DNA from: Fidelibacterota bacterium
Lineage (GTDB): Bacteria; Pseudomonadota; Alphaproteobacteria; Rhodospirillales; Rhodospirillaceae
Length of the DNA: 64,000 bases
Assembly (NCBI GenBank): GCA_947476275.1
Contig: CANJPQ010000007.1
Span: 62,001 to 126,000, forward strand
Direction of reading: 5' to 3'
Part shown: positions 15,410 to 26,969 of the stretch, piece by piece
How the letters are laid out: the number at the start of each line of letters is the position of its first letter
Numbering within the stretch: position 1 is the first letter of the stretch
Notes under the pieces: generated by a model
The model's input: the letters and a program-made list of their open reading frames with translations, nothing else
Databases searched by the model: none
Told to the model about the DNA's origin: nothing
Position numbers and translations under genes: made by a program

Positions 15410-17272
15410 TCAGAACGCCTGCCCGAAGCTGAGATAGAACTGGAAGCCCTTGTCGACGCCCGGGCGCTTGTTCAGGGGAAGGGCGAAATCCACGCGCAGC
15501 GGGCCGACGCTGGTGTAGTAACGCAAGCCAAGACCGGCCGCGACGCGCATGGAGATACCCTGTCCTGGCAGGCTGGAGCTCGACACCGAGCCTGCGTCGA
15601 CGAACGGCACCACGCCGATGGTCCGCGTCACCTTCACGCGGGCTTCGAGGCTGCTCTCGATGAGGGAGCGGCCGCCGGTCGGATCGCCATTGACGTCGAG
15701 TGGGCTCACAAGCTGATAGCCGAAGCCGCGGATCGACCCGCCGCCGCCGGCATAAAAGCGCCGGTCCGCCGGGATGCGTTCGGTCGTGGAGCCGATGATG
15801 CTGCCGATCTTCAGGCGCCCCGCCAGCACAAACGTCTGCAACGCGTTCATCGGCACATAGACGTCGCCTTCCACTTCGCTGCGCACGAACCGTGCCGGTC
15901 CGACGTAGGAACCGACGTAGGGCGTCACCACGGCGGCGAAGCGCCAGCCCTTGGTGGCGTCGATGAACGCGGTCTCATAAATGTCGTCCGTCACATAGCG
16001 CGTGGCGGTGAGAGGGAGGCCAAACAGCAGTGAGCGCCGCCTTAAGCCGTGCTCGAACAGCCGTGCGATCACCGCGCTGTTCGCCACGCCCACGGTCCAA
16101 TGCAGCGCGGTGCGCCGTTCGACGCCGGCCAGCAGCTGCGCGCTCTTGCCGTCGAAGGCGTCCGTGGTGGAGCGTTGCAGCACGGCGCTGAACTTCAGTG
16201 TCTGGTCCATCCGCCGCCAGTTTGGGCGCGTCAGCGCGGCGTTGGCGGTTTGTGTGAGCTGGTTGGCGTCCAAGGACAGATCGAGTTTCTCGGCGTTGCC
16301 GAACATATTGCGATGCTGCCATCCCACCGATCCGCCGAAGCCCGTGTCGCGCGCGTACTTCGCGCCCGCGCTGATGGTGCGGGTGGGGCCTTCCGTCAGG
16401 TCGACCTGGGTCTCGAGTGGTGCGCCATCGGCTGCCTCCTCATCGAGCGCCGGCAGAACGCGCACGGAGCTGAACAGGCTCGACCGCACCAGCGCACGGC
16501 GGAACAGTTCGAGCTCGTGGGTGTCGTAGATGCGCGCAGGTTTCCACGGCACGATGCGCTGAAGGTAGCTCTCGTTGGTGCGCTGCTGCCCCTTGAACGC
16601 GGTCGTGCCGAACACGGCCCTGCGTCCCGCCGCGATCGGCAACAGGATCGAAACCGTATGCGCCGTATTGTCGATGGTGAGCTGCCGGTCTCCGCGTCGC
16701 GCGAACGGAAAGCCGTTGCGGCGCAACAACTCGACGGCCGCATCCTCGACGGCGATCACATCCCGCGCGCGTGCCGGTTTGCCGGTCATCTCTTGCAGCG
16801 TCAGGTCAGGCCGGTCCTGCGCAGCGGCACGCACCGCCTCGGCCCGGTCACCGAAGTCCGCCGTCAACTTGGCGACGGTATAGATCGGGCCCGCATCGAT
16901 CACGATGCGCACATCCGTCGACTCGCCGTGCGGCTCGGTCGTGCTGCTCACCTTGGCGGCGTAGAAGCCCTCGGACTCCAACACGGCTTGGAAGCGGCTC
17001 TGGTCGGCGCGGATGCGGCGGGCCAGTGCCGCGGCGGTCGCCGGCGGGCGCTTCTTCAATTCCTCCAACTGGGACGTCTGTTTCAACAGCGCCCGCACCA
17101 CCGACGTGGGGGCGCCGTCGATCTCGACCGTGTAGGGGATACCCGGCTCCCGAACGGCCGCCGAGTCCCCCTTCTTATTCGGCTTGTCCGCCGCGGCGAC
17201 CGGGAACGCCCCCATCAGGAGGCAGGTCATAAGGACCACAAGCCGGGCAGGGGGAAGGACGGGCAACGTCAT
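15410..17272 (-). CDS. tamA: TamA, BamA-family outer-membrane assembly factor
   Basis: A 620-residue protein with a signal peptide (cleavage near VAAA, residue 28), then POTRA-like domains (about residues 45-270; LESEGFYAAKV and GPIYTVAKL are POTRA patterns) and a C-terminal 16-strand barrel. GGGGSIRGFGYQ is the conserved RGF loop of Omp85 proteins, and the last residue is Phe, as in the outer-membrane beta-signal. It inserts proteins into the outer membrane with TamB, encoded immediately downstream. The start ATG overlaps the stop of a 60-codon open frame (TGATG), which I do not regard as a gene. Confidence 0.93.
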   Translation of the reverse strand: MTLPVLPPARLVVLMTCLLMGAFPVAAADKPNKKGDSAAVREPGIPYTVEIDGAPTSVVRALLKQTSQLEELKKRPPATAAALARRIRADQSRFQAVLESEGFYAAKVSSTTEPHGESTDVRIVIDAGPIYTVAKLTADFGDRAEAVRAAAQDRPDLTLQEMTGKPARARDVIAVEDAAVELLRRNGFPFARRGDRQLTIDNTAHTVSILLPIAAGRRAVFGTTAFKGQQRTNESYLQRIVPWKPARIYDTHELELFRRALVRSSLFSSVRVLPALDEEAADGAPLETQVDLTEGPTRTISAGAKYARDTGFGGSVGWQHRNMFGNAEKLDLSLDANQLTQTANAALTRPNWRRMDQTLKFSAVLQRSTTDAFDGKSAQLLAGVERRTALHWTVGVANSAVIARLFEHGLRRRSLLFGLPLTATRYVTDDIYETAFIDATKGWRFAAVVTPYVGSYVGPARFVRSEVEGDVYVPMNALQTFVLAGRLKIGSIIGSTTERIPADRRFYAGGGGSIRGFGYQLVSPLDVNGDPTGGRSLIESSLEARVKVTRTIGVVPFVDAGSVSSSSLPGQGISMRVAAGLGLRYYTSVGPLRVDFALPLNKRPGVDKGFQFYLSFGQAF

Positions 17273-17665
17273 CAGGCGGAATCGATTGCTTTCAGGAGCG
17301 ACAGGCAGGACGTGAGCCCCAGGCGGCGGGCCTCAGTATGGCGAAACGGCATCTCCCGCCACTCTTTTTGGCCGCTCGCCCCTGGCGGTCTTGGACCCAA
17401 CGCCCGGAACCGCAATGGGTTCAGTTCTCGTGCCAAATGGCCGTCCCGGCTCATTTTTTCTTACCGTTGGTTACAATTTTCGCCCTTAGAGGACATGCGC
17501 AGGTTACACGTTCACCTTCTACTGATGAGGTTGGCCGGACCGAGGCATGCCTTTGCAGCGTTTCTCTCCGGATGAGACCTTCACGGGAGCGTTCGTGTTG
17601 GGGCGATCCGCCGCCATGCTAGGTTGTGGCGTTCACTCCACTTTAAAGCGTCTGAACTTCGATCC
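17273..17665. other. Divergent control region between tamAB and the RND efflux operon
   Basis: I see no convincing gene in these 390 bases. GGTTACA occurs twice as a direct repeat (17469-17475 and 17502-17508), 33 bp or about three helical turns apart, inside a relatively AT-rich stretch that could carry the efflux promoter. A 60-codon minus-strand open frame touches the tamA start but has no recognisable protein features. Confidence 0.35.
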
Positions 17666-19063
17666 ATGAATCACGAGATGTATTCTCCGCCGCAACGAGC
17701 GACCGTGCCATCGGCTCCGCCGACAGGCCAGACCACGTGGCAGCGTGCCCGCGCGTGGACCCAGCGCCGTCGCCGGCTGCTCATCATGCTCGTCGTCGGC
17801 CTGCTGGTGATTGTCGGCATCTATTTCCTGCTGCGCCCGGCACCGGAGGCGGGTTTCCAGGGCGGTCGCTTCGGCGGCAACGGGCCGATGCCCGTGAATG
17901 TTGGCAAAGCGGAGAAGGGTGAGATTCCCATCACCGTGAACGCGCTTGGCACAGTGACCCCGATTTCGACCGTCACCGTGCGCCCACAGGTGACCGGCTA
18001 CATCACCAAAATCTCCTTCACCGAAGGTCAGCTGGTGAAAGAGGGCGACGTGCTCGCCATCATCGACCCGCGCCCTTATGAGCTCGCTTTGCAACAGGCT
18101 GAAGGCCAGCTCGGTCGCGACCAGGCGCAACTGCACAATGCCGAGATCGACGCCGAGCGCTATCGCACCCTGTTCACCCAAGACTCTATCTCCAAGCAGC
18201 AGGTCGATACACAGGATGCACTGGTGCGCCAGTACCGCGGCACCGTGCAGGCCGACCAGGCGGCCGTCGGCACCGCGCGGTTGAACGTCGATCGCTGCTA
18301 CATCAAGGCCCCGCTCACGGGCCGCGTCGGTCTCCGCCAGATCGACCAGGGCAACTACATTTCCTCCGGCGACGCCACCGGTATCGCCGTGATCACGCAG
18401 GTGCGGCCGATCTCGGTGCTGTTCACCGTGCCGGAGGATCAATTGCAACAGATCCTGCAGCGCGTGCGCAGCGGGGCCACCCTCGACGTGACCGCGCTCG
18501 ATCGCAGCCAGAAGGTCAAGCTCGCGGTCGGCAAGCTCTCCAACGTCGACAATAAGATCGACACCACGACCGGCACCGTCAAATTGCGCGCCGAGTTTGC
18601 CAACGCCGACGAGTCCCTGTTCCCCAACCAGTTCGTGAATGTCGAGCTTCTCGTCGACACCCTGAAGGACGTGACCATCGTCCCGGTGGCTGCAATCCAA
18701 CGCGGCGCGCCGGGCACGTTCGTCTACGTCGTGGACCAGGAGAGCAAGGTCGCCATCCGGCCGGTAAAGATCGGCGCCCAGACGCCGGACAAGGTTTCCG
18801 TAACCGAAGGCGTGCAGCCCGGCGAGATCGTTGTGGTCGACGGTGCCGATCGCATCCGCGACGGCGTACCGGTGTTGCTGCCGGGTCAGGAGCCGCCGGC
18901 AGCGCGTGCTCCGGGCCAGCGTCGTCCCGGCGCCGGTGATCAGCGGCGTCCGCGCGGCGAAAGCGGCCAAGGTGGCCAGCAGCAAGGCCAAGGCGACCGT
19001 CCGCGCGGTCCGCCGCCCGGTGTCGGCCGCGGCATGGGCATGGGCGGCGGCGGTCCGCCATAA
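17666..19063 (+). CDS. RND efflux periplasmic adaptor (MdtA-like membrane fusion protein)
   Basis: A 465-residue protein with a cytoplasmic basic N-terminus (RAWTQRRRR), one membrane anchor (about residues 35-53), then the adaptor fold: barrel-sandwich/lipoyl half-motifs VRPQVTGYITKISFTEGQLV and CYIKAPLTGRVGLRQIDQGN around an alpha-hairpin, and beta-barrel and membrane-proximal domains (TTTGTVKLRAEFAN, VSVTEGVQPGEIVVVDGADRI is split here by family convention). The C-terminal 60 residues are a disordered Pro/Gly/Arg/Gln-rich tail. It links the inner-membrane pumps to the NodT channel. The start is the first in-frame ATG with a sensible leader; ATG 17678 is an alternative. Confidence 0.92.
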   Translation: MNHEMYSPPQRATVPSAPPTGQTTWQRARAWTQRRRRLLIMLVVGLLVIVGIYFLLRPAPEAGFQGGRFGGNGPMPVNVGKAEKGEIPITVNALGTVTPISTVTVRPQVTGYITKISFTEGQLVKEGDVLAIIDPRPYELALQQAEGQLGRDQAQLHNAEIDAERYRTLFTQDSISKQQVDTQDALVRQYRGTVQADQAAVGTARLNVDRCYIKAPLTGRVGLRQIDQGNYISSGDATGIAVITQVRPISVLFTVPEDQLQQILQRVRSGATLDVTALDRSQKVKLAVGKLSNVDNKIDTTTGTVKLRAEFANADESLFPNQFVNVELLVDTLKDVTIVPVAAIQRGAPGTFVYVVDQESKVAIRPVKIGAQTPDKVSVTEGVQPGEIVVVDGADRIRDGVPVLLPGQEPPAARAPGQRRPGAGDQRRPRGESGQGGQQQGQGDRPRGPPPGVGRGMGMGGGGPP

Positions 19064-19075
19064 CGGACGCACCCT

Positions 19076-22000
19076 GTGAACCCCTCACGTATATTTATTG
19101 AGCGGCCGGTCGCGACATCTCTGCTGATGATCGCGATCATGCTGGTCGGCCTCGTGGCCTTCCGCTTCTTGCCACTGTCGGCCCTGCCTGAGGTCGACTA
19201 CCCGACCATCCAGGTCCAGACCTTCTTGCCCGGCGCGAGCCCGGAGGTGATGACCTCGTCGGTGACCGCGCCGCTCGAGCGCCAATTCGGGCAGATGCCC
19301 AGCTTGACGCAGATGTCCTCCGCCAGCTCGGCGGGCGCTTCGGTCATCACACTGCAGTTCGGGCTTGATCTGAGCCTCGACGCCGCCGAGCAGGAAGTGC
19401 AGGCCGCAATCAACGCAGCCAGTAACCTCTTGCCGGGTGACCTGCCGGCGCCGCCGACCTACAACAAGGTCAACCCCGCGGACGCGCCGATCCTGACGCT
19501 CGCGGTGACGTCCAAGACCCTGCCGCTGACGCAGGTGCAGAATCTGGTCGATACCCGGCTGGCGTCCAAGCTCTCCCAGCTTCCCGGCGTCGGCGTAGTC
19601 TCGCTGACCGGCGGGCAGCGCCCGGCCGTCCGAGTGCGCGCAAATCCGCGCGCGCTCGCGGCCTATGGTCTCAACATCGACGATCTGCGCTCCACCGTCA
19701 GCAACGCCAACGTCAACACGCCGAAGGGCAACTTCGACGGCCCGACCCGCGCCTATACCATCAACTCGAACGACCAGCTCAAGACCGCCGACGAATACCG
19801 CGATCTGGTGGTTGCTTATAAGAACGGCGCGCCGGTGCGTCTCGACGATGTGGCGGACATTGTCGACGGGGCCGAGAACACCAAGCTCGGCGCTTGGGTA
19901 GGCACAGAGCCTGCCATCATCGTCAACATTCGCCGCCAGCCCAGCGCCAACGTGATCGCCGTGGCAGATGGCATCAAGAATGTGCTGCCGCGCCTGCGCG
20001 ATTCTCTGCCGGCCGGTATCGAGGTGCAGCTGCTCACCGACCGCACCGTCACCATTCGCGCCAGCGTGCGTGACGTGCAGATCGAACTCCTGCTGGCCGT
20101 GGCGCTGGTGGTGCTGGTGATCTTCCTGTTCCTGCGCAATCTGCCCGCCACCATTATCCCGAGCCTTTCCGTGCCGCTCTCGATCGTCGGCACCTTCGGC
20201 GTGATGTATCTGATCAATTTCAGCCTTAACAATCTCACGTTGATGGCGCTCACCATCGCGACCGGTTTCGTGGTCGACGACGCGATTGTGATGATCGAGA
20301 ATATCGCCCGCCATATCGAAAACGGACAAAAGCCTCGTGAGGCGACGCTGCGGGGCTCAGAAGAGATTGGCTTCACGATCATCTCGCTCACCGTGTCGCT
20401 GATCGCCGTGCTAATACCGCTTTTGTTCATGGCGGACGTGGTCGGCCGCTTGTTCCGCGAGTTTGCGATCACGCTGGCAGTAACGATCGTCATTTCAATG
20501 ATCGTCTCGCTCACCCTCGTGCCGATGATGTGCGCGCGCCTGCTGAAGGCGCACTCGGAGCAGCACGAGCCGGACTGGAGCCGCAAGATCGGCGAATGGT
20601 TCGACCGCGTCATCGCCCGCTATGGCGTGGCGCTGGAGTGGGTGCTGGATCATGAGCGCCTGACGTTGTTCGTGGCGGTCGGCACACTGGTGATGACGGT
20701 GCTGCTCTACCTCGTGATCCCGAAGGGCTTCTTCCCGCAGCAGGACACCGGCCTTATTCAGGGCATTTCCCGGGCATCCCAAAGCGTGTCTTACGACGCC
20801 ATGTCTGAGCGCCAGCAGGCTTTGGCTGCGGCGATCCTAAAGGCCCCTGACGTGCAGAGCCTGTCGTCCTTCATCGGCGTGGACGGCACCAACATCACGC
20901 TCAACGGCGGCAATTTCCTGATCGCCCTCAAGCCCCACGAAGATCGCGACCGTACGGCCGAACAGATCATGCGGCGGATTCAGCGCAATGTATCGACGGT
21001 GGCGGGTATCACTTTGCTGATGCGGCCCGTGCAGGATCTGACGATCGATTCGAATATCAGCAGCACGCAGTATCAATTCCTACTCCAGACGCCCAACCCG
21101 GCGGAGCTGAACGAATGGGTGCCGAAGTTGGTCGAACGCTTGCAGCGCGAGAAGTCGCTCGCGGACGTCGCCAGCAACATGCAGAACGACGGCCTCTCGG
21201 CTTACGTCGAAGTGGACCGAGACACGGCCGCGCGATTCGGCATCACGCTCGCGACCATCGACAACGCGCTCTATAGCGCCTTCGGCCAGCGCATGATCTC
21301 GACGATTTACACCCAGTCCACGCAGACCCGTGTGATCCTGGAAGCGGACCCGGCCATGCAGACCACGCTGGCCTCCCTCGGCCAGATCTATCTACCGTCG
21401 TCCGGCGGCAGTCAGGTGCCCTTGTCGGCCATCGCCACAATCACCGAGCGCAAGTCACCGCTGGAGATCGATCACGTCGCGCAATTTCCGGCATCCATGG
21501 TGTCCTTCAACGTCGCGGAAGGCTACTCGCTGGGCGAGGCGGTGCAGGCGATCAGCAATGCGGAACGCGAGCTCGGCATGCCGCGCTCCGTTATCACCAG
21601 TTTCCAGGGTGCGGCACTCGCCTTCCAGAAGGCGCTCAGCAATGAAGTGCTTCTGATCCTGGCGGCAATTGTCACGATGTATATCGTTCTGGGTGTGCTC
21701 TATGAGAGCTTCGTCCATCCGATCACCATTCTCTCCACGCTGCCGTCCGCGGGTGTCGGCGCACTTTTGGCGCTGTGGATCTCGGGTCACGACCTGGACA
21801 TCATCGGCATCATCGGCATCGTTCTGCTGATCGGCATCGTGAAGAAGAATGCGATCATGATGATCGACTTCGCGCTGGACGCGGAGCGCAACGAGGGCAA
21901 GCTGCCCCGGGAAGCTATCACCCAAGCTTGCCTACTGCGCTTCCGGCCGATTCTGATGACGACCATGGCCGCCATGCTCGGCGCCCTGCCGCTGATGGTC

Positions 22001-22219
22001 GGGACCGGTGTCGGCTCCGAACTGCGCCATCCGCTGGGCATTAGCATTGTCGGCGGTTTGATTGTCAGCCAGCTGCTGACCTTGTTCACCACGCCGGTGA
22101 TCTATCTCGCCTTCGACCGTCTCGGCCGCAAGATGCGCGGCGAAGACGTGAAGGTCATGCCCCCGAAGGACGCGTCCGAGGGTGCATCCGACCCCGGGCC
22201 CGCGCCCCTGCGCACATGA
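19076..22219 (+). CDS. RND efflux pump subunit 1 (MdtB/C-like)
   Basis: A 1047-residue inner-membrane proton-driven exporter with the HAE1 layout: TM1 (about residues 11-29), large periplasmic loop, TM2-6, TM7, second loop and TM8-12. The proton-relay Asp pair is Asp401-Asp402 in TM4 ([14 protein letters not shown]). [11 protein letters not shown] is the usual start. Translation begins with GTG, 12 bp after the adaptor gene. It overlaps the second pump by 4 bp. Two co-encoded RND subunits suggest a heterotrimer like MdtBC, which exports novobiocin and bile salts in enterobacteria; substrates here are unknown. Confidence 0.93.
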   Translation: MNPSRIFIERPVATSLLMIAIMLVGLVAFRFLPLSALPEVDYPTIQVQTFLPGASPEVMTSSVTAPLERQFGQMPSLTQMSSASSAGASVITLQFGLDLSLDAAEQEVQAAINAASNLLPGDLPAPPTYNKVNPADAPILTLAVTSKTLPLTQVQNLVDTRLASKLSQLPGVGVVSLTGGQRPAVRVRANPRALAAYGLNIDDLRSTVSNANVNTPKGNFDGPTRAYTINSNDQLKTADEYRDLVVAYKNGAPVRLDDVADIVDGAENTKLGAWVGTEPAIIVNIRRQPSANVIAVADGIKNVLPRLRDSLPAGIEVQLLTDRTVTIRASVRDVQIELLLAVALVVLVIFLFLRNLPATIIPSLSVPLSIVGTFGVMYLINFSLNNLTLMALTIATGFVVDDAIVMIENIARHIENGQKPREATLRGSEEIGFTIISLTVSLIAVLIPLLFMADVVGRLFREFAITLAVTIVISMIVSLTLVPMMCARLLKAHSEQHEPDWSRKIGEWFDRVIARYGVALEWVLDHERLTLFVAVGTLVMTVLLYLVIPKGFFPQQDTGLIQGISRASQSVSYDAMSERQQALAAAILKAPDVQSLSSFIGVDGTNITLNGGNFLIALKPHEDRDRTAEQIMRRIQRNVSTVAGITLLMRPVQDLTIDSNISSTQYQFLLQTPNPAELNEWVPKLVERLQREKSLADVASNMQNDGLSAYVEVDRDTAARFGITLATIDNALYSAFGQRMISTIYTQSTQTRVILEADPAMQTTLASLGQIYLPSSGGSQVPLSAIATITERKSPLEIDHVAQFPASMVSFNVAEGYSLGEAVQAISNAERELGMPRSVITSFQGAALAFQKALSNEVLLILAAIVTMYIVLGVLYESFVHPITILSTLPSAGVGALLALWISGHDLDIIGIIGIVLLIGIVKKNAIMMIDFALDAERNEGKLPREAITQACLLRFRPILMTTMAAMLGALPLMVGTGVGSELRHPLGISIVGGLIVSQLLTLFTTPVIYLAFDRLGRKMRGEDVKVMPPKDASEGASDPGPAPLRT

Positions 22220-25200
22220 ATTTCTCCGCGCCCTTCATCGCCCGGCCGGTCGCGACCACGCTGCTGACAATCGGTCTGTCGCTAGCGGGCGCGGTGGCGT
22301 TCTTCCTGCTGCCGGTGTCGCCCCTGCCGCAGGTGGACTATCCGACCATTGCGGTCACCGCCTCCCTGCCGGGCGCGAGCCCGGAAACGGTAGCCTCGAG
22401 CGTTACCATGCCCTTGGAGCGGCACCTCGGGGCCATCGCCGATGTCACCGAAATGACGTCCAACAGCTCGGTCGGCAGCACGCGCATCATCCTGCAGTTC
22501 GGCCTGAACCGGGACATCGAGGGGGCCGCGCGCGACGTGCAAGCGGCGATCAATGCGGCGCGCATCGATCTGCCGTCCGGCCTGCGCAGCAATCCGCAGT
22601 ACCGCAAAGTGAACCCGTCCGAGCAGCCGCTATTGGTGATCGCCCTAACGTCGGACACGCTCGACCGTGGCCAACTCTACGATTCTGCCGCCACCGTCAT
22701 GCAGCAACGCCTAGCCCAGGTGAAGGGCGTTGGCGATGTAACGATCAACGGCAGTTCACTGCCGGCGGTACGTGTGGAACTCAATCCGCGCGCCCTGTTC
22801 AAATACGGCATCGGGCTCGAGGATGTGCGCGCGGCGCTGTCCGCTGCCAATGCAAATGCACCCAAAGGCGCGCTCGAGCAGGGCGACCGGCGCTTCCAAA
22901 TCTATACCAACGACTCTGCCCGCGTTGCCTCCGCTTACACGAAGCTTGTTGTCGCGTTCCGCAACGGCGCACCGGTACGCCTGCAGGATGTGGGTGAGGT
23001 AATCGATTCGGTCGAAAACATCCGCAACCTCGGGCTGACAAACGGCAAGCCCTCCGTGCTGATTCAGGTGCAGCGTCAGCCGTCGGCCAACATCATCGAG
23101 ACTGCGGATCGCGTGCTGGCCGTGCTGCCGTCCCTACAAGATGCGCTGCCGCCCGATTTGCGCGTCGCCGTGGTTGTCGACCGCACGACGACCATCCGCG
23201 CCTCCTTGCGTGAGGTGGAGCGCACCCTGGTCATTTCCACCGCGCTGGTGGTCCTGGTGGTGTTCCTGTTCCTGCGCAACGTCCGCGCGGCGGTGATCCC
23301 CAGCGTGGCGGTGCCGGTGTCGCTGCTCGGTACCTTCGGCGTGATGTATCTGTTGGGCTTCAGCCTGAACAACCTTTCTTTGATGGCCATGACCATCGCG
23401 ACCGGCTTCGTGGTCGACGATGCGATCGTGCTGCTTGAGAATATCTCGCGGCATGTCGAGCGCGGCATGCCGCGCATGCAAGCTGCCCTGCTCGGCGCAC
23501 AGGAAGTCGGCTTCACAGTGATGGCGATGAGTCTGTCCCTGATCGCGGTGTTTATCCCGATCCTGCTGATGGGCGGTGTCGTCGGCCGTTTGTTCCGCGA
23601 ATTCGCCGTCTCGCTGTCGGTGGCGATCCTGGTGTCCCTTGTGGTGTCGCTGACCACGACGCCGATGATGTGCGCGCGCCTGTTGCGGCCGACCGAAGCG
23701 CACAAGCCGGGCAAAGTCGCCGCCACGGCCGAGCGGTGGTTCAACGACTTCAAGACCGCCTACGAACGCTCTCTGGCCTGGGTGTTGGGCCATGGCCTGC
23801 TGACCATGGCCGTTCTGTTCGGCACGGTCTGCTTGAACGTGTACCTCTACACCGTCATCCCCAAGGGATTCTTCCCGGACGAGGACACTGGTCGCATCCA
23901 GGGCGGCATTTTCGGCGACCAGAGCATCTCGTTCCAGTCCATGAAGGACAAACTCGCCAAATACATTGACATTATCAAGGCCGACCCCGCGGTGGCTGAC
24001 GTGGCCGGATTCACCGGCGGCGGCCAGACCAACGGCGGCATGGTGTTCGTCTCGCTCAAGCCCAAGCGCGAACGCGGCGGGCTTACGTCGGACCAAGTGG
24101 TGAACCGCCTGCGGCCCAAGCTTCTGATCCCCGGGGCGATCATGTTCCTGACCGTGCCGCGCGAACTGCGCATCGGCGGGCGCTTCGGCAACGGCGGCTA
24201 CCAGTACACGCTCCAGGGCGACGACGTGAATGAGATCCGCGAGTGGACGCTCAAACTCACCCAGGCGCTGGAGAAGGTGCCGGAACTCGCCGACGTCAAT
24301 TCGGACCAGAACGTGAAGGGGCTGGAGACTCGGCTGGTGATTGATCGTGCCGCGGCGGCGCGCCTCGGGCTGTCGATGAGCCAGATCTCCAGCACGCTGT
24401 ACGACGCCTTCGGGCAGCGCCAAGTCTCCACCATCTACAATCCCATGAACCAGTACAAAGTGGTCATGGAGGTATCGCCGGAGTTCTGGCAAACCCCGGA
24501 AACCCTGAAGGACATCTACGTCAGCACCTCCGGCGGCAACGTCAGCAGCACGACGGCCACGAATGCTATTTCAGGCACGGTGAATACGCCGGGCGCGACG
24601 ACGGCCCAGGGTGCGGATTCCGCTGCGGCGGACGCGGCGGCGATTGCCGCGAACGCGGCCCGCAATCTGCAGCAGAACCGTCTCGTGACACAGGGCAAGG
24701 CAGTCTCCTCCGGGTCCGCCGTCTCGACCAGTGTTTCGAAGATGATACCGCTGGCGGAAGTCGCCCATTACGAAACCGGAGAGACGCCGCTCGGTGTCAA
24801 TCACCAGGGCGTATTCGTAGCGGCGACGGTCTCGTTCAACCTGGCGGAAGATGTGTCATTGAGCGACGCGGTCGCGGCGATCAATCGTACCGTCAATCAG
24901 ATCGGCATCCCGTCGAGCATTCAGGGCAGCTTCCAGGGCACCGCCCGCACGTTCCAGCAATCGTTGAGCAGCCAACCGGTGCTGATTCTGAGCGCCATGA
25001 TCGCGGTCTATATCGTGTTGGGGATTCTCTACGAGAGCTACATCCACCCGATCACCATCCTCTCGACCCTGCCGTCGGCGGGCGTGGGAGCTGTGGCGGC
25101 GCTGATGATCGCGCGACTGGATTTCAGCATTATCGCGATGATCGGCGTGATCCTGCTGATCGGTATCGTCAAGAAGAACGCCATCATGATGATCGACTTC

Positions 25201-25518
25201 GCCCTCGACGCGGAGCGCACTCAAGGCATGTCGCCGCGCGATGCGATCTACCACGCCGCGTGCCTGCGCTTCAGGCCGATCATGATGACGACTATGGCGG
25301 CGATGTTGGGCGCCTTGCCGCTTGCCGTGGGCGGCGGCGAGGGGACCGAGCTACGCAAGCCGCTGGGCATCGCAGTGGTCGGCGGCTTGCTGGTGAGCCA
25401 GATGCTCACGCTCTACACCACACCGGTTGTCTATCTTTACATGGAGCAATTCCGCCAATGGCTGCGGAAAATGTGGTCGAAAGAGTCCGATATTCGCGTT
25501 GCGGAGGCCTCGACATGA
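22216..25518 (+). CDS. RND efflux pump subunit 2 (MdtC-like) with Ala-rich insertion
   Basis: A 1100-residue RND pump. [11 protein letters not shown] opens the protein and Asp401-Asp402 in [14 protein letters not shown] are the TM4 proton-relay residues. It is about 50 residues longer than its partner because of an insertion of about 67 residues (776-842) in the second periplasmic loop, just before the conserved IPLAEVAHY segment. The insertion is low-complexity, rich in Ala, Ser, Thr and Gln ([14 protein letters not shown] is its centre) and absent from the sister pump at the same place. The start overlaps the first pump (ATGA), and its stop overlaps the NodT lipoprotein start. Confidence 0.92.
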   Translation: MNFSAPFIARPVATTLLTIGLSLAGAVAFFLLPVSPLPQVDYPTIAVTASLPGASPETVASSVTMPLERHLGAIADVTEMTSNSSVGSTRIILQFGLNRDIEGAARDVQAAINAARIDLPSGLRSNPQYRKVNPSEQPLLVIALTSDTLDRGQLYDSAATVMQQRLAQVKGVGDVTINGSSLPAVRVELNPRALFKYGIGLEDVRAALSAANANAPKGALEQGDRRFQIYTNDSARVASAYTKLVVAFRNGAPVRLQDVGEVIDSVENIRNLGLTNGKPSVLIQVQRQPSANIIETADRVLAVLPSLQDALPPDLRVAVVVDRTTTIRASLREVERTLVISTALVVLVVFLFLRNVRAAVIPSVAVPVSLLGTFGVMYLLGFSLNNLSLMAMTIATGFVVDDAIVLLENISRHVERGMPRMQAALLGAQEVGFTVMAMSLSLIAVFIPILLMGGVVGRLFREFAVSLSVAILVSLVVSLTTTPMMCARLLRPTEAHKPGKVAATAERWFNDFKTAYERSLAWVLGHGLLTMAVLFGTVCLNVYLYTVIPKGFFPDEDTGRIQGGIFGDQSISFQSMKDKLAKYIDIIKADPAVADVAGFTGGGQTNGGMVFVSLKPKRERGGLTSDQVVNRLRPKLLIPGAIMFLTVPRELRIGGRFGNGGYQYTLQGDDVNEIREWTLKLTQALEKVPELADVNSDQNVKGLETRLVIDRAAAARLGLSMSQISSTLYDAFGQRQVSTIYNPMNQYKVVMEVSPEFWQTPETLKDIYVSTSGGNVSSTTATNAISGTVNTPGATTAQGADSAAADAAAIAANAARNLQQNRLVTQGKAVSSGSAVSTSVSKMIPLAEVAHYETGETPLGVNHQGVFVAATVSFNLAEDVSLSDAVAAINRTVNQIGIPSSIQGSFQGTARTFQQSLSSQPVLILSAMIAVYIVLGILYESYIHPITILSTLPSAGVGAVAALMIARLDFSIIAMIGVILLIGIVKKNAIMMIDFALDAERTQGMSPRDAIYHAACLRFRPIMMTTMAAMLGALPLAVGGGEGTELRKPLGIAVVGGLLVSQMLTLYTTPVVYLYMEQFRQWLRKMWSKESDIRVAEAST

Positions 25519-26969
25519 AACGCATCGGTGTCACGCTCGCGGCGCTGCTACTGGCGTCTTGCGCCGTCGGACCGAACTACAAGCGGCCCGGCGCGTCAAT
25601 GCCCGCGGAATTCAAAGAAGCCGCCGGCTGGAAGATCAGCGAGCCGCGCGACGATGCGCCCCGCGGGCCCTGGTGGACCATCTTCGGCGATCCCCTGTTG
25701 AACGACCTCGCCGCACAGGTCCAGGCGTCCAACCAGAACATCCGCGCCTTCGAGGCGGCCTACCGCCAGGCCACGGCGGCGGTCCAGCAGTCGCGTTCCG
25801 CGCTGTTCCCGACGTTGAATGCCAGCGGCTCGGTCACGCGTTCCGAGCGAGGCACGGGCGCGGCGTCCACCGTGGCGTCCAAGGGAACCGTGGTAACAAA
25901 TACGGCGCGGCCGGTGACCAGCTACAGTGTCTCCGGCGGCGCCAGCTGGGATATCGACTTGTGGGGCCGCATCCGCCGTCAACTCGAGGGCAGCAACGCC
26001 AGCGCGCAAGCCAGCGCGGCCGATCTCGCCAACGCAACGCTATCCGCGCAAGCGCAGCTGGTGACTGCGTATTTCGAGATACGCGTGCAGGATGAGCTGC
26101 GGCGTCTGTTGGATCAGACAGCCGAGGGGTTCGCGGAATCTTACAAGATCGCCCAGAACAAATATAACCAGGGTGTGGTGTCGAAGGCGGACTTGGCGCA
26201 GGCGGAGACGCAACTGCGCAACACCCAGGCCCAGGCGGTGAGCGCGCGCTCCCAGCGGGATCAGCTGGAACACGCGATCGCGGTACTGATCGGCAAGGCG
26301 CCGGCGGACTTCTCTCTTGAGACCGTGGATTTCAACGTGTTGGCGCCGGATATTCCGGTAGGCGTGCCGTCCACGCTGCTCGAACGCCGGCCCGACGTGG
26401 CTGCGGCGGAGCGGCGCGTGAAGTCTGCGAACGCCCAGATCGGCGTGGCGATCGCGGCGTACTTTCCCGACCTCACTTTGACGGGGAACTTCGGCTATTC
26501 GAGTTCATCGCTCGATGGTCTCTTTAACGCCTCGAACAGGTTTTGGTCATTCGGTCCGCAGGCAGCGATGAACCTGCTCGACTTCGGCGCGAAGGGGGCC
26601 CAAGTGACGCGCGCGCGCGCGGCCTACGATCAGGAGGTGGCGTCGTATCGCCAGACCGTACTGATCGCGTTGCAGCAAGTGGAAGATCAGCTCACCGCGG
26701 TTTCGGCCTTGGCTGAGCAGGCGGCGATCCAATCCCAGGCGGTGGACGCCGCCCGTGACGCCCAGCGCATTGCTCGCAATCAGTATCGCGCCGGGACGAC
26801 CGATTTTACGGCTGTGGCGACGACCCAGGCATCTGCGCTGTCCAGTGAACAGTCCGCGCTGACGATCCGGCGCAATCAGCTGACGGCGGCGGTGTCCTTA
26901 ATCCAAGCACTTGGCGGCGGATGGACCGGTCAGATGACCGACATCAAGACCGAACGGCCGCCGGCATAA
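25515..26969 (+). CDS. NodT-family outer-membrane efflux lipoprotein
   Basis: A 484-residue TolC-like channel. The N-terminal leader ends in the lipobox LASC (Cys16), and AVGPNYKRP directly after it is the NodT family signature. Two OEP repeats follow, with WWTIFGDPLLNDL, SASWDIDLWGR-like GGASWDIDLWGRIRRQ, and LERRPDVAAAERRVKSANA. It should form the outer-membrane exit duct for the adaptor and pumps encoded just upstream. The ATG overlaps the pump stop (ATGA). The stop abuts the stop of the convergent dioxygenase gene with no terminator visible between them. Confidence 0.93.
   Translation: MKRIGVTLAALLLASCAVGPNYKRPGASMPAEFKEAAGWKISEPRDDAPRGPWWTIFGDPLLNDLAAQVQASNQNIRAFEAAYRQATAAVQQSRSALFPTLNASGSVTRSERGTGAASTVASKGTVVTNTARPVTSYSVSGGASWDIDLWGRIRRQLEGSNASAQASAADLANATLSAQAQLVTAYFEIRVQDELRRLLDQTAEGFAESYKIAQNKYNQGVVSKADLAQAETQLRNTQAQAVSARSQRDQLEHAIAVLIGKAPADFSLETVDFNVLAPDIPVGVPSTLLERRPDVAAAERRVKSANAQIGVAIAAYFPDLTLTGNFGYSSSSLDGLFNASNRFWSFGPQAAMNLLDFGAKGAQVTRARAAYDQEVASYRQTVLIALQQVEDQLTAVSALAEQAAIQSQAVDAARDAQRIARNQYRAGTTDFTAVATTQASALSSEQSALTIRRNQLTAAVSLIQALGGGWTGQMTDIKTERPPA

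Noticed and set aside
11315-16033. A 1572-codon open frame on the plus strand across tamB and part of tamA
   Set aside because: It is antisense to two well-recognised genes, is rich in Arg, Gly, Ala and His as expected from GC-rich antisense frames, and shows no domain.
17272-17454. 60-codon minus-strand frame overlapping the tamA start (TGATG)
   Set aside because: The overlap would fit coupling, but the translation has no family, no ribosome site and no secondary-structure pattern.
17633-19072. Long minus-strand frame opposite the efflux adaptor gene
   Set aside because: It mirrors the adaptor gene, which has full family motifs; its composition is that of an antisense shadow.
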